Of a stretch of 64,000 nt of DNA, positions 34,049 through 42,444 are shown in pieces (position 1 is the first letter of the stretch; each line of letters begins with the position of its first letter). This stretch comes from Arthrobacter gandavensis. Lineage in GTDB: Bacteria; Actinomycetota; Actinomycetes; Actinomycetales; Micrococcaceae. The translations under genes were made by a program, and so were the position numbers. The notes below the pieces were generated by a model. That model was not told the origin of the DNA, did not search any database, and saw only the letters and a program-made list of their open reading frames with translations. The stretch spans positions 277,864 to 341,863 of the forward strand of contig NZ_JADKYW010000005.1 of NCBI RefSeq assembly GCF_015355785.1, written 5' to 3'.

Positions 34049-34624
34049 CTAGGAAGCTGTCCTGAATTCACACCCGGCCAGATGATCGTTTACGTACCCG
34101 GTGGCCTGCAGCATGGCATAGGCCGTCACCGGCCCCACGAACCGGAACCCGTGCCGCCGCAGCTCCTTGGAGAGGCTGCGGGATTCCGGTGTCTCGGCCG
34201 GGACCTCCGCCGGCGACTGCGGGGCCGGCTTCTCCGGCGGCCGGTGCCTGTCCAGCAGCAAACCAAGCGATTCCCCGTCCGGCAGGGCAAGCAGCGCCCT
34301 CGCATTGCCAATAGTGGCGCGGATCTTCGCTTCGTTGCGGACAATGCCCGCATTGCCCATCAGCTGCGCCACTTCCGCCTCGCCGAAGGCAGCCACCCGG
34401 TGCGGATCAAAGCCCTCGAACGCGCGGCGGAAAGCATCCCTTTTCCGCAGGATGGTGATCCAGCTCAGGCCCGACTGGAATCCCTCCAGGCACAGCCGCT
34501 CGAACAGGGCTGGTTCGCCGTGCACCGTGCGGCCCCATTCGGTGTCGTGATAGTCCCGATAGTCCTCGCTGGACACGGCCCAGGGACAGCGGAGCCGGCC
34601 GTCCGGTCCGGCGAGAGCGCTCAC
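34049..34624 (-). CDS. tag: DNA-3-methyladenine glycosylase I
   Basis: Base-excision repair enzyme that removes 3-methyladenine; 191 aa, normal length. The opening RCPWAVSSEDYRDYHDTEWG, the LCLEGFQSGLSWITILRKRDAFRRAF segment, and the closing HLAGC contribute the zinc ligands known in Tag (Cys and His at both ends). A Pro-rich insert (residues ~128-145) is unusual but lies in a loop. The GTG start overlaps the stop of the DivIVA-domain gene (GTGA), so the two are co-translated. Confidence 0.93.
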   Translation of the reverse strand: MSALAGPDGRLRCPWAVSSEDYRDYHDTEWGRTVHGEPALFERLCLEGFQSGLSWITILRKRDAFRRAFEGFDPHRVAAFGEAEVAQLMGNAGIVRNEAKIRATIGNARALLALPDGESLGLLLDRHRPPEKPAPQSPAEVPAETPESRSLSKELRRHGFRFVGPVTAYAMLQATGYVNDHLAGCEFRTAS

Positions 34625-35016
34625 GGATCCTTCCGTTCGGACGGCAGCCCCGGCTCTGCGAGGACATGCCGGCCGGTTTCGGACGGGATGCCGGCACCCG
34701 GGTCCCGGAGCTGCGCCAAAGCAGCGTCCCTTTCCAGCAGCGCCTGGGCCAGCCGGGCCAGGACCTCATCCACCTCGTCCATGCGGTAACCGCGCAGCGC
34801 CACGGAGAACCTCAGGTCCGCAATGTCGGCGGCGTCGGGATGTTCCGGCAGCAGGACCGGCGGAAGTCGCGGATCAGGTTCCCCCGGGACAGCTGCCAGG
34901 TCCCGAAGGGACGGGGTTCCGCCGGTCCGTCCAGGGCGTGGGCCGAACCGGCCGGCAGCAAACGCTGCTGCGCCTCCTACGGCGGCTATTGCTAGGAATG
35001 CGAGCAGGATCATCAC
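34621..35016 (-). CDS. DivIVA-domain membrane-anchored protein
   Basis: 131 aa. An N-terminal membrane helix (residues 2-21) and a Pro-rich linker precede a DivIVA-type helix near residues 67-96 (DLRFSVALRGYRMDEVDEVLARLAQALLERDAALAQL). The FSVALRGYRMDEVD motif marks proteins related to polar or septal growth. Start is GTG 35016 or ATG 35013. It is co-translated with tag and preceded by the LOG gene, the arrangement of mycobacterial Rv1205-Rv1211 in part. Cellular role unproven. Confidence 0.85.
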   Translation of the reverse strand: MMILLAFLAIAAVGGAAAFAAGRFGPRPGRTGGTPSLRDLAAVPGEPDPRLPPVLLPEHPDAADIADLRFSVALRGYRMDEVDEVLARLAQALLERDAALAQLRDPGAGIPSETGRHVLAEPGLPSERKDP

Positions 35017-35048
35017 CGGTACATCGTCGCAGATCCGTTGCCCTGTGG

Positions 35049-35819
35049 TCAGAGCGAGCGGTGCCCCGCGCTGTCGGCAATGATGAGCTTTACTGCCTCG
35101 GCCGGATCATCCACCAAATGGACAAGGTCCAGGTCCTTGGCGGAGATCATGCCTTCTTCCAGCAGTGTCCCCCGCACCCAATCGAGCAGCGGCGTCCAGA
35201 ATTCGGTACCAATAAGCACTATCGGGAATGAGGTGACTTTCTGCGTCTGGACCAGGGTCATAGCCTCGAAGAGTTCGTCCAGGGTTCCAAAACCGCCCGG
35301 CAGCACAATGAACCCCTGGGCGTACTTCACGAACATGGTCTTGCGGACAAAGAAATAGCGGAAGTTGATGCCCAGGTCGACCCACTCGTTGAGGCCGGTT
35401 TCAAAGGGCAGTTCGATTCCCAGGCCGACGGACACTCCCCCGGCTTCGACGGCGCCCTTGTTTGCGGCTTCCATTGAACCGGGACCGCCTCCGGTAATGA
35501 CCGCCAGGCCGGCTTCCGAAAGCAGCCTGCCAACGGCTTCTCCGGTTTGGTACCAGCGGGATCCCGGCAGGCTGCGCGCGGAACCGAACACGCTGACTGC
35601 CGGACCCAGCTCTGAGAGAGTTCCAAAACCCTCGACGAACTCGCTTTGGATGCGCAGTACCCGCCACGGATCAGTGCGGGTGAAGCTTGTTCCGTCCGCG
35701 GTGTCCAGCAGGAACCGGTCGGACTGCGGGACCCGGGCCTGACCGCGCCGCAGTTCCACCGGACCCCGCCGTTTGGCGGAAGCCGGACTGTTGGAGCGTT
35801 CTTCGTCGCTGATAGCCAT
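35049..35819 (-). CDS. LOG family protein (TIGR00730-type Rossmann fold)
   Basis: 256-aa nucleotide-binding-fold protein. The family motifs are GGGPGSMEAANKG (110-122) and PGGFGTLDE (174-182), with the conserved Arg/Lys in FFVRKTMF. Members of this group release cytokinin-type bases from nucleotide monophosphates (LOG) or hydrolyse purine nucleotides; which applies here is unknown. ATG 35819 has TAGCCT six bases upstream, a leaderless start. It is divergent from gluA, which is also predicted leaderless. Confidence 0.9.
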   Translation of the reverse strand: MAISDEERSNSPASAKRRGPVELRRGQARVPQSDRFLLDTADGTSFTRTDPWRVLRIQSEFVEGFGTLSELGPAVSVFGSARSLPGSRWYQTGEAVGRLLSEAGLAVITGGGPGSMEAANKGAVEAGGVSVGLGIELPFETGLNEWVDLGINFRYFFVRKTMFVKYAQGFIVLPGGFGTLDELFEAMTLVQTQKVTSFPIVLIGTEFWTPLLDWVRGTLLEEGMISAKDLDLVHLVDDPAEAVKLIIADSAGHRSL

Positions 35820-35825
35820 CTTCCA

Positions 35826-35831
35826 AGGCTA
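35826..35831 (-). promoter_or_regulatory. Leaderless -10 of the LOG gene
   Basis: TAGCCT on the minus strand, six bases before ATG 35819. Confidence 0.6.
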
Positions 35832-35952
35832 GCGTTCCCCCAGTGACGGCCACCTCACCGCCACGTCCCCGGCCCGGCGTCTTTTGGTTTCTCTTGAGTC
35901 ACGATTTGCCCACGTCAGAGTGATCGGGAACACCAGGTGTTGATTTGTTCGC

Positions 35953-35958
35953 TATCTT
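35953..35958 (+). promoter_or_regulatory. Leaderless -10 of gluA
   Basis: TATCTT, six bases before ATG 35965. It would drive the gluABCD operon. Confidence 0.6.
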
Positions 35959-35964
35959 CTACCT

Positions 35965-36744
35965 ATGACCAGTGACACAACATCAGGGCAGCCGGTGCCT
36001 GAGCAAGCAGCACCCCTCGTCTCGCTGAAGAACGTAAACAAGCACTTCGGGGACCTCCATGTGCTGCGGGACATCAACCTTGATGTGGCGCGCGGCGAAG
36101 TCGTGGTGGTGATCGGCCCCTCCGGGTCCGGCAAGTCAACCTTGTGCCGCGCCATCAACCGCCTGGAGACCATCGACGACGGTGAAATCACCATCGACGG
36201 CAAGGCCCTGCCCGCGGAGGGCAAGGCCCTGGCCAAGTTGCGCGCCGACGTCGGAATGGTCTTCCAGTCGTTCAACCTGTTCGCGCACAAGTCCATCCTG
36301 GACAACGTCGCCCTGGGCCCCATCAAGGTCAAGCGGACCAAGTCCGCCGAGGCCAAGGAAAAGGCCATGGCGCTGCTGAAGCGGGTCGGCGTGGACAACC
36401 AGGCCAACAAGCTTCCGGCCCAGCTATCCGGCGGCCAGCAGCAGCGCGTCGCGATTGCGCGGGCGCTGGCTATGAAGCCCAAGGTCATGCTGTTCGACGA
36501 ACCCACTTCCGCACTGGACCCGGAGATGATCAACGAGGTCCTGGACACCATGGTGGAGCTCGCCCAGGAAGGCATGACCATGATCGTGGTGACCCACGAA
36601 ATGGGATTCGCCCGCAAGGCGGCCGACCGCGTGATCTTCATGGCGGATGGCCAGATTGTGGAGCAGGCTGCACCGGAAGAGTTCTTCACCAACCCGAAGA
36701 GCGACCGCGCCAAGGACTTCCTCGGCAAGATCCTGGCCCACTAG
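35965..36744 (+). CDS. gluA: Glutamate ABC transporter ATP-binding protein
   Basis: ATPase of a polar amino acid importer, 259 aa, cytoplasmic. Walker A is GPSGSGKST (51-59), Q-loop [11 protein letters not shown], signature [17 protein letters not shown], Walker [15 protein letters not shown] and switch VVTHEMGFA. It is the first gene of gluABCD, an order known for the glutamate uptake system of corynebacteria. Glutamate as substrate is inferred from that order and from GluB similarity. Confidence 0.93.
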   Translation: MTSDTTSGQPVPEQAAPLVSLKNVNKHFGDLHVLRDINLDVARGEVVVVIGPSGSGKSTLCRAINRLETIDDGEITIDGKALPAEGKALAKLRADVGMVFQSFNLFAHKSILDNVALGPIKVKRTKSAEAKEKAMALLKRVGVDNQANKLPAQLSGGQQQRVAIARALAMKPKVMLFDEPTSALDPEMINEVLDTMVELAQEGMTMIVVTHEMGFARKAADRVIFMADGQIVEQAAPEEFFTNPKSDRAKDFLGKILAH

Positions 36745-36790
36745 CGCGCCGCTCACGCACCATCAGCTTTCATCCACCCTTTTGAGGCAA

Positions 36791-36816
36791 GGCCTGGGTC
36801 CGCGCGGGTCCAGGCC
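36791..36816 (+). other. Hairpin between gluA and gluB
   Basis: GGCCTGG (36791-36797) pairs with CCAGGCC (36810-36816). It ends just before the gluB ribosome site and could stabilise the gluB portion of the mRNA. Confidence 0.4.
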
Positions 36817-36834
36817 GCAATGCAAGGAGAAAAT

Positions 36835-37674
36835 ATGCGCAAGACCCGTTACGCAGCCGCCGCCATGGCCGCAGCTGCCGCACTCACTCTGTCCGCCTGC
36901 GGCGGCGGCGATTCCGGCTCCGACTCGGCAGCATCCGGCGACGCGGAGACCATCCGCGTCGGCATCAAGTTCGACCAGCCAGGCCTGGGCTTCGCGGAAT
37001 CCGGCGACTACTCCGGTTTCGACGTAGACGTTGCCAAGTACGTGGCCAACGAGCTCGGCTACGGCGAAGACCAGATCGAGTTCATCGAGACGCCGTCCGC
37101 CCAGCGCGAGAACATGCTGGAGAACGACCAGGTCGACATGATCTTTGCGACCTACTCCATCACCGACACCCGCAAGGAAAAGGTCGCCTTCGCCGGACCG
37201 TACTTCGTTGCCGGCCAGGACCTGCTGGTCCGCTCCGACTCCGACATCACCGGCCCTGAAGACCTGAACGGCAAGACCCTGTGCTCGGTCACCGGCTCCA
37301 CCTCCGCCCAGAAGGTCAAGGACGGAATCGCCAACGACGTGAACCTGGTTGAGCAGCCCAGCTACGCCGAGTGCGTCACCGCCATGCAGGGCGGCTCGAT
37401 TGATGCGGTAACCACCGATGACATCATCCTGGCCGGCCTGGCTTCCACCGAAGCGAACAAGGGCCAGTTCAAGGTTGTCGGCAACACGTTCTCCGAGGAG
37501 AAGTACGGCGTCGGCATCCAGAAGGGCAGCGACAAGTGTGAAGACATCAACGCCGCCATCGAGAAGATGATCGAAGACGGCGCTTGGGAAGAAGCCATCA
37601 AGAAGAACACCGAAGGCGCTGACTACACGTTCAACGCTGATCTGAATCCGCCGACCATGGACGCCTGCGCCTAA
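36835..37674 (+). CDS. gluB: Glutamate-binding lipoprotein
   Basis: Extracytoplasmic solute-binding protein family 3, 279 aa. I use ATG 36835 with AAGGAGA five bases upstream, not the ATG at 36820. The lipoprotein signal runs MRKTRYAAAAMAAAAALTL and ends in the lipobox LSAC (Cys22). Family 3 motifs include SGFDVDVAKYVANELGY and VDMIFATYSITDTRKEKVAFAGPYFVAGQDLLV. Substrate taken as glutamate from operon context. A strong palindrome follows the gene, as expected for a binding protein made in excess over its permeases. Confidence 0.94.
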   Translation: MRKTRYAAAAMAAAAALTLSACGGGDSGSDSAASGDAETIRVGIKFDQPGLGFAESGDYSGFDVDVAKYVANELGYGEDQIEFIETPSAQRENMLENDQVDMIFATYSITDTRKEKVAFAGPYFVAGQDLLVRSDSDITGPEDLNGKTLCSVTGSTSAQKVKDGIANDVNLVEQPSYAECVTAMQGGSIDAVTTDDIILAGLASTEANKGQFKVVGNTFSEEKYGVGIQKGSDKCEDINAAIEKMIEDGAWEEAIKKNTEGADYTFNADLNPPTMDACA

Positions 37675-37708
37675 AGCGGCCCGCCTCCGCTTGACTTTCG
37701 GCGGCAAC

Positions 37709-37740
37709 GTTCGGGGCAGGGCCTAGGCCCTGCCCCGAAC
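37709..37740 (+). terminator. Perfect palindrome between gluB and gluC
   Basis: GTTCGGGGCAGGGCC (37709-37723) pairs with 37726-37740 across only TA. No T-run follows directly. It likely causes partial termination or protects the upstream mRNA from decay, giving more GluB than GluCD. Confidence 0.65.
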
Positions 37741-37774
37741 TCCGCTCCACACATTTTTACGGAAGAGGTGACAT

Positions 37775-38449
37775 ATGGAAGGTTTCCTCGAACTCTTCGG
37801 CGAATACGACGTCGTCGGGGCCTTCTGGGTCAACATCCAACTCACGTTCTGGGCCGGTCTCTGGTCCCTGGTGCTCGGCACCGTCCTGGCCGTGATGCGT
37901 ATTTCGCCGATCGCCAGCCTTCGCTGGTTCGGCACAGCGTACGTGAACATTTTCAGGAATACCCCGCTGACCATCATCATGGTTTTCGGCACTCTGGCCT
38001 TGTGGTCCCAGCTGCAGGTAAACCTCTCCCCCGATTTCCAGCTCAACTTCTTCCGTCTCGCGGTGCTGTCGCTGTCGGTCTACCACGCGGCATTCGTCTG
38101 TGAGGCAATTCGGAGCGGTGTGAACACGGTTCCGCTGGGACAGGCTGAAGCAGCCCGCTCCATCGGGCTGTCCTTCCTGCCCGCTGCCTGGCTGATCATC
38201 CTCCCCCAGGCGTTCCGCGGAGCCGTGGCACCGCTGGGCAACGTACTGATCGCACTGGCGAAAAACACCACCGTCGCTGCGGTGGCCAGTGTCGCCGAAG
38301 CATCGGGCCTGATGAAGACGATGATCGAGTTCCGGCCCGATCTCATGACACAGATCTTCCTGACCTTCGCCATGGGCTTTGTGCTTATTGTGATCCCGAT
38401 CGGCCTGCTCACTACCTGGGCCTCTAAGAAGCTGGCGGTGGCCCGATGA
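37775..38449 (+). CDS. gluC: Glutamate ABC transporter permease
   Basis: 224-aa inner-membrane permease of the His/Glu/Gln family with about five hydrophobic segments. The EAA loop is EAIRSGVNTVPLGQAEAARSIGLSF with the following LPQAFRGAVAPLGN. GAAGAGGTG lies before ATG 37775. The stop overlaps the gluD start (ATGA), so the two permeases are made in equal amounts. Confidence 0.94.
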   Translation: MEGFLELFGEYDVVGAFWVNIQLTFWAGLWSLVLGTVLAVMRISPIASLRWFGTAYVNIFRNTPLTIIMVFGTLALWSQLQVNLSPDFQLNFFRLAVLSLSVYHAAFVCEAIRSGVNTVPLGQAEAARSIGLSFLPAAWLIILPQAFRGAVAPLGNVLIALAKNTTVAAVASVAEASGLMKTMIEFRPDLMTQIFLTFAMGFVLIVIPIGLLTTWASKKLAVAR

Positions 38450-39318
38450 GCCAAAGTGTCCTGTTTGACGCGCCCGGGCCGCGCGCACGCCGTCGTATCC
38501 TCATTGCCAACATCCTGGGAGTGCTCTTCATCCTGGGCCTGCTCGCCGTCGTCGTGAACGGCCTGGCGGAGAAGGGCCAGTTCGAAGCAGCCAAGTGGAC
38601 GCCCTTCCTCGAGGCCGACACCTGGCAGTACAACATGCTTCCGGGCCTGATGGCCACGCTCCGCGCAGCCGCCGTGGCCATCGTGACATCCATCGTCTTT
38701 GGCCTGATCTTCGGACTCGGACGACTCTCCTCGATCAAGGCCGTCAGCTGGGTTGCCGGCGTGATCGTTGAGTTCTTCCGCGCCGTTCCCGTGCTGCTGA
38801 TGATGATCTTCTTCTATCAGTTCCTGTCCAAGGCAACTCCGGTCCCGCCGGCGGATGTTCCGTTCGTGGCGGTTGTGGTGGCGCTGACCCTTTACAACGG
38901 TTCAGTGATTGCCGAGCTCGTGCGGTCTGGAGTCTTCGGCCTGCCAAAGGGGCAGCGTGAGGCGGGACTCGCCATCGGCCTGACCCGCAGCCAGTCCCTG
39001 CGGGTGATCGAGGTTCCGCAGGCCCTGGTCGCCATGCTGCCGGCACTGCTGAGCCAGTTCGTCGTCATCCTCAAGGACTCTGCCCTGGGCGCGTTCATCG
39101 GCTACAGCGAGCTGCTGGTCTTCGCCCGCCGGCTTGCCGCAGGCGAGGGAAACATCCTCCCGGCCCTGCTTGTCACGGCAGCGATCTTCATCGTCCTTAA
39201 CATGCTCCTGACGTTCGCCGCCCAGCGCCTCTCGCTCCGGCTCGGCGCCCGCGCAGGAAGCCTGCTCAAGGCGGAAGACGCCGTGGAGCCCGAAGGGGCG
39301 CCCGCACCGGCCAAGTAG
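38446..39318 (+). CDS. gluD: Glutamate ABC transporter permease
   Basis: 290-aa permease partner of GluC. The EAA loop is AELVRSGVFGLPKGQREAGLAIGLT, followed by VPQALVAMLPALLSQFVVILKDSALG. A cytoplasmic tail ends in EPEGAPAPAK. It is the last gene of gluABCD and is followed 10 bases later by a perfect 28-bp repeat hairpin, which separates it from convergent dapE. Confidence 0.94.
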   Translation: MSQSVLFDAPGPRARRRILIANILGVLFILGLLAVVVNGLAEKGQFEAAKWTPFLEADTWQYNMLPGLMATLRAAAVAIVTSIVFGLIFGLGRLSSIKAVSWVAGVIVEFFRAVPVLLMMIFFYQFLSKATPVPPADVPFVAVVVALTLYNGSVIAELVRSGVFGLPKGQREAGLAIGLTRSQSLRVIEVPQALVAMLPALLSQFVVILKDSALGAFIGYSELLVFARRLAAGEGNILPALLVTAAIFIVLNMLLTFAAQRLSLRLGARAGSLLKAEDAVEPEGAPAPAK

Positions 39319-39328
39319 TCCGCACACC

Positions 39329-39386
39329 GGGATGACAGAAAGTGCCCTTTGGAAGCTTGCTTCCAAAGGGCACTTTCTGTCATCCC
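39329..39386. terminator. Repeat hairpin, copy 4 (28-bp perfect stem, compensatory change)
   Basis: The arm 39329-39356 (GGGATGACAGAAAGTGCCCTTTGGAAGC) is an exact complement of 39359-39386, with TT between them. It shares GATGACAGAAA-TGCCC with copies 1-3 but has G in place of C after the AAA, and the partner strand has the matching C. It lies between convergent gluD and dapE. Confidence 0.8.
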
Positions 39387-39396
39387 AATGAGGAGG

Positions 39397-40491
39397 CTAT
39401 GCGGCGAGCCAGGCCTCCAAAGCAGCGAGGCACCGGCGAACGGCTTCGCTGCTGACGTGCTCGTTGTCCGAGTGCGCCAGCAGCGCATCTCCCGGACCGA
39501 AGTTGACTGCCGGAATTCCCAGGGCACTGAAGCGCGCGACGTCGGTCCAGCCGTACTTGGGCTTGGGCTCGGCTCCCACGGCTGCTACGAAGCTGGCCGC
39601 TGCCGGCCGGTCCAGCCCGGGACGGGCTCCCGCCGAGGAGTCGGTGAGGACCAGGTCGAAGCCGTCCAGCAGCTCGCGCACGTAGGCCTCGGCCTGGGCC
39701 GGCTCCTTGTCCGGGGCGAACCGGTAGTTGATCTCCACGACTGCGGAATCCGGGATGACATTGCCGGCAGTGCCGCCGTGAATCTTCACCGCATTGAGTG
39801 ACTCGCGGTAGTCCAGTCCTTCAACCCGCACGGTCGCCGGCTGGTGGTCGCGCAGCCGCACCAGGATCTCCGCGGCGCCGTGGATGGCGTTCTCCCCCAT
39901 CCAGGCACGGGCTGAATGCGCCGCCTTGCCGGTGGTACGGGCCTGGAAGCGCATGGTCCCGTTGCATCCGCCTTCCACTGTGCCGTCCGTGGGCTCCAGC
40001 AGGATGGCGAAGTCCGCCCTCAACCATTCAGGAAAGGACTTCTCCAGACGGCCCAGGCCGCTGAGGGAGGCGTCGACTTCCTCATGGTCGTAGAAGATAA
40101 ACGTCACGTCCCGGCTTGGATCGGTGAGCCTGGCGGCCAGCGCCAGCTGCACGGCCACGCCGCCCTTCATGTCCGTGGCGCCCCGGCCATAGATGACGTC
40201 GCCGTCACGGCTTGAAGGCACGGTTCCCCGCGAGCCGGGAACGGAAGGCAGGGGCACGGTGTCCAGGTGGCCGGCCAGGATGACGCGCTCACTGCGTCCA
40301 AGGCTCGTGCGGGCCATGATCGAATCGCCGTCCCGCACCACTTCCAGGTGGTCAAGGCCCTTCAAGGCAGTTTCAACGGCATTGGCGATCGCCGCTTCGT
40401 TCCCGGACACACTCTCAATGTCCATCAGTGCCGCCGTGAGGTCAGCGACGTCGTCGAGCAGGTTCAGGGGTTCGGCAGGTAATACGGTCAC
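39397..40491 (-). CDS. dapE: Succinyl-diaminopimelate desuccinylase
   Basis: Zinc peptidase-family (M20) enzyme that removes succinate from N-succinyl-LL-diaminopimelate in lysine and peptidoglycan synthesis; 364 aa. Metal-ligand motif is GHLDTVP (H75, D77), with further ligands in [10 protein letters not shown] and YDHEEVD. Start is GTG 40491, preceded at six bases by TACTGT: leaderless. It is divergent from dapD, which acts in the same pathway, across only 33 bases. Confidence 0.95.
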   Translation of the reverse strand: MTVLPAEPLNLLDDVADLTAALMDIESVSGNEAAIANAVETALKGLDHLEVVRDGDSIMARTSLGRSERVILAGHLDTVPLPSVPGSRGTVPSSRDGDVIYGRGATDMKGGVAVQLALAARLTDPSRDVTFIFYDHEEVDASLSGLGRLEKSFPEWLRADFAILLEPTDGTVEGGCNGTMRFQARTTGKAAHSARAWMGENAIHGAAEILVRLRDHQPATVRVEGLDYRESLNAVKIHGGTAGNVIPDSAVVEINYRFAPDKEPAQAEAYVRELLDGFDLVLTDSSAGARPGLDRPAAASFVAAVGAEPKPKYGWTDVARFSALGIPAVNFGPGDALLAHSDNEHVSSEAVRRCLAALEAWLAA

Positions 40492-40497
40492 CGGTCC

Positions 40498-40503
40498 ACA
40501 GTA
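40498..40503 (-). promoter_or_regulatory. Leaderless -10 of dapE
   Basis: TACTGT on the minus strand, six bases before GTG 40491, eight bases away from the oppositely oriented dapD -10. Confidence 0.6.
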
Positions 40504-40511
40504 CCGCTCGG

Positions 40512-40517
40512 TAGAGT
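40512..40517 (+). promoter_or_regulatory. Leaderless -10 of dapD
   Basis: TAGAGT, seven bases before ATG 40525. The two promoters must overlap, since their -35 areas fall in each other's coding region. Confidence 0.6.
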
Positions 40518-40524
40518 AGAAGCC

Positions 40525-41496
40525 ATGACTTCAAGCACTTCCTCAGCCCCCACCCCACGCACCGCGTCCGGTCTTGGACTGGCCACCGTTACCGCAGACG
40601 GCACGGTCCTGGATGTCTGGTATCCCCGCCCGGCCCTCGCTCCCCTGCAGAACGACGGCGAGCTGGCAGCAGAGCTCGGGAAAGCCGCGGCGGCAATGGC
40701 TGACGAGGTCCGCGGAACCCGCGGCGAGGTCGTCGAAACACAGATCGACCTCGACGACGCGCCGGCAGGCACCGCCGACGCCTACCTCCGGCTGCACGTT
40801 CTCTCCGCCCGCCTCGCGGCACCGAACACGATCAATCTGGACGGCATCTTCGGTGTCCTGCCCAACGTCGTCTGGACCAACTTCGGCCCCTGCCAGGTGG
40901 CCGGCTTCGACCAGGTGCGGATCGCCCTGCGTGCCCGCGGCGCCGTCACCGTCTACGGCGTGGACAAGTTCCCCCGCATGGTGGATTACGTCCTGCCCTC
41001 CGGCGTGCGCATCGCAGACGCAGGCCGTGTCCGCCTGGGTGCACACCTGGCCGAAGGCACCACCGTCATGCACGAAGGATTCGTGAACTTCAACGCAGGC
41101 ACCCTCGGCACCTCCATGGTGGAAGGCCGCATCTCGGCCGGTGTCGTGGTGGGCAACGGCTCCGACGTCGGAGGCGGCGCATCCATCATGGGAACCCTGT
41201 CCGGCGGCGGCAAGGAACGCATCACGGTAGGTGAGCGGGTACTCCTGGGCGCGAACTCCGGTGTGGGGATCAGCATCGGCGATGACAGCGTCGTCGAGGC
41301 GGGCCTGTACGTCACTGCGGGCACCCGCGTCAGTGTCACCGACCCGGAAACGAAGGAAGTCCGCACGGTTAAGGCCGCTGACCTGTCCGGCGTGCCGGGG
41401 CTGCTGTTCCGCCGCAATTCGGCAACCGGCGCGGTGGAAGCCCTTCCCCGCCTGGCCCGCACGGTTGAGCTTAACGCAGCACTGCACGCCAACTAG
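40525..41496 (+). CDS. dapD: Tetrahydrodipicolinate N-succinyltransferase
   Basis: Transfers succinyl from succinyl-CoA to tetrahydrodipicolinate, two enzyme steps before DapE; 323 aa, the long actinobacterial type. The left-handed beta-helix hexapeptide region spans about residues 170-270 ([61 protein letters not shown]). The N-terminal [23 protein letters not shown] is typical. With dapE and dapC, three steps of the succinylase branch lie within 7 kb. Confidence 0.95.
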   Translation: MTSSTSSAPTPRTASGLGLATVTADGTVLDVWYPRPALAPLQNDGELAAELGKAAAAMADEVRGTRGEVVETQIDLDDAPAGTADAYLRLHVLSARLAAPNTINLDGIFGVLPNVVWTNFGPCQVAGFDQVRIALRARGAVTVYGVDKFPRMVDYVLPSGVRIADAGRVRLGAHLAEGTTVMHEGFVNFNAGTLGTSMVEGRISAGVVVGNGSDVGGGASIMGTLSGGGKERITVGERVLLGANSGVGISIGDDSVVEAGLYVTAGTRVSVTDPETKEVRTVKAADLSGVPGLLFRRNSATGAVEALPRLARTVELNAALHAN

Positions 41497-41520
41497 GGTC
41501 CGGTCCGGGAGAGAAGGGCA

Positions 41521-42393
41521 GTGGCCCGTACCATGCCGCCGGCACGGCGCAGACGCACCAGCGTACTGCTTCTTGGTGCCGCGGCAGTGGCAGCCGTGCT
41601 GCTTTACCTTCTGGTCCTGGCCTCCGGACGCGACGAGGAGCGTCCCGTGCGCGAACGCTGCACTGCGGCCGTCAGCGGCGCTTCCTGGTCCCTGAACCCT
41701 GACCAGGCGGTCAACGCATCCACCATCACCGCCGTCGCCGTCGCCCGCGGCCTCCCGCCGCGGGCGGCGTCGATCGCCCTGGCCACCGCGGTCCAGGAGT
41801 CCGGCCTGCGGAACCTGGATTACGGAGACGACGCCGGTCCGGATTCACGCGGACTGTTCCAGCAGCGTCCGTCCCAGGGCTGGGGCACGCAGGAAGAGGT
41901 CATGGACCCGGTCTACGCGGCCAATGCCTTTTATGACGCACTCATCGAGGTCCCCGGCTACCAGGACCTGCCGATCACCGTCGCTGCCCAGACCGTCCAG
42001 CGCAGCGCCTTTCCCGACGCCTATGCGGACCACGAACCGGAGGGCAGGGCCTTCGCCTCTGCCCTGGCCGGGCAGTCACCTGCCGCCCTCAGCTGCACGC
42101 TGGGTCCCGCCGAGGCACCCGGAGATCCGAACACCGTCCTGGCCGCCATGTCCTCGCTGTACGGACAGCAGCAGGCCATGGTGCTCGGTGAGGTCCTGGT
42201 TGTGGGTGCCTCCGGCGAGTACGGCTGGTCGCTGGCCCAGTGGTCCGTGGCCAACGCGAAGGCGCTGAACATCAATGAGGTCTCCTTCGACTCCAGGACC
42301 TGGACCCGCGGCAGCGCCACCTGGAGCTCTTCGGATGCTCCGGCGACCCAGGTTGCCATCCATATCGCCCCGGTGTCAGTCGGCCGGGGATAG
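41521..42393 (+). CDS. Membrane-anchored lysozyme-like protein of unknown function
   Basis: 290 aa from GTG 41521, with GGGAGAGAAGGG upstream. An N-terminal membrane anchor (about residues 14-34) is followed by an extracytoplasmic domain. The region 87-140 (IALATAVQESGLRNLDYGD, SRGLFQQRPSQGWGT, MDPVYAANAFYDAL) resembles the lysozyme or transglycosylase-like fold, with E93 a possible catalytic acid. Such proteins are common and mostly uncharacterised in actinobacteria. A wall-remodelling role would fit its place between dap genes and galE, but that is inference. Confidence 0.8.
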   Translation: MARTMPPARRRRTSVLLLGAAAVAAVLLYLLVLASGRDEERPVRERCTAAVSGASWSLNPDQAVNASTITAVAVARGLPPRAASIALATAVQESGLRNLDYGDDAGPDSRGLFQQRPSQGWGTQEEVMDPVYAANAFYDALIEVPGYQDLPITVAAQTVQRSAFPDAYADHEPEGRAFASALAGQSPAALSCTLGPAEAPGDPNTVLAAMSSLYGQQQAMVLGEVLVVGASGEYGWSLAQWSVANAKALNINEVSFDSRTWTRGSATWSSSDAPATQVAIHIAPVSVGRG

Positions 42394-42432
42394 CGTCCCG
42401 CCGGGCATCACGGCCACCCGGGGCGAACCCGC

Positions 42433-42438
42433 TAGGCT
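42433..42438 (+). promoter_or_regulatory. Leaderless -10 of galE
   Basis: TAGGCT, six bases before ATG 42445; the same hexamer precedes pepA. Confidence 0.6.
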
Positions 42439-42444
42439 TGAACC

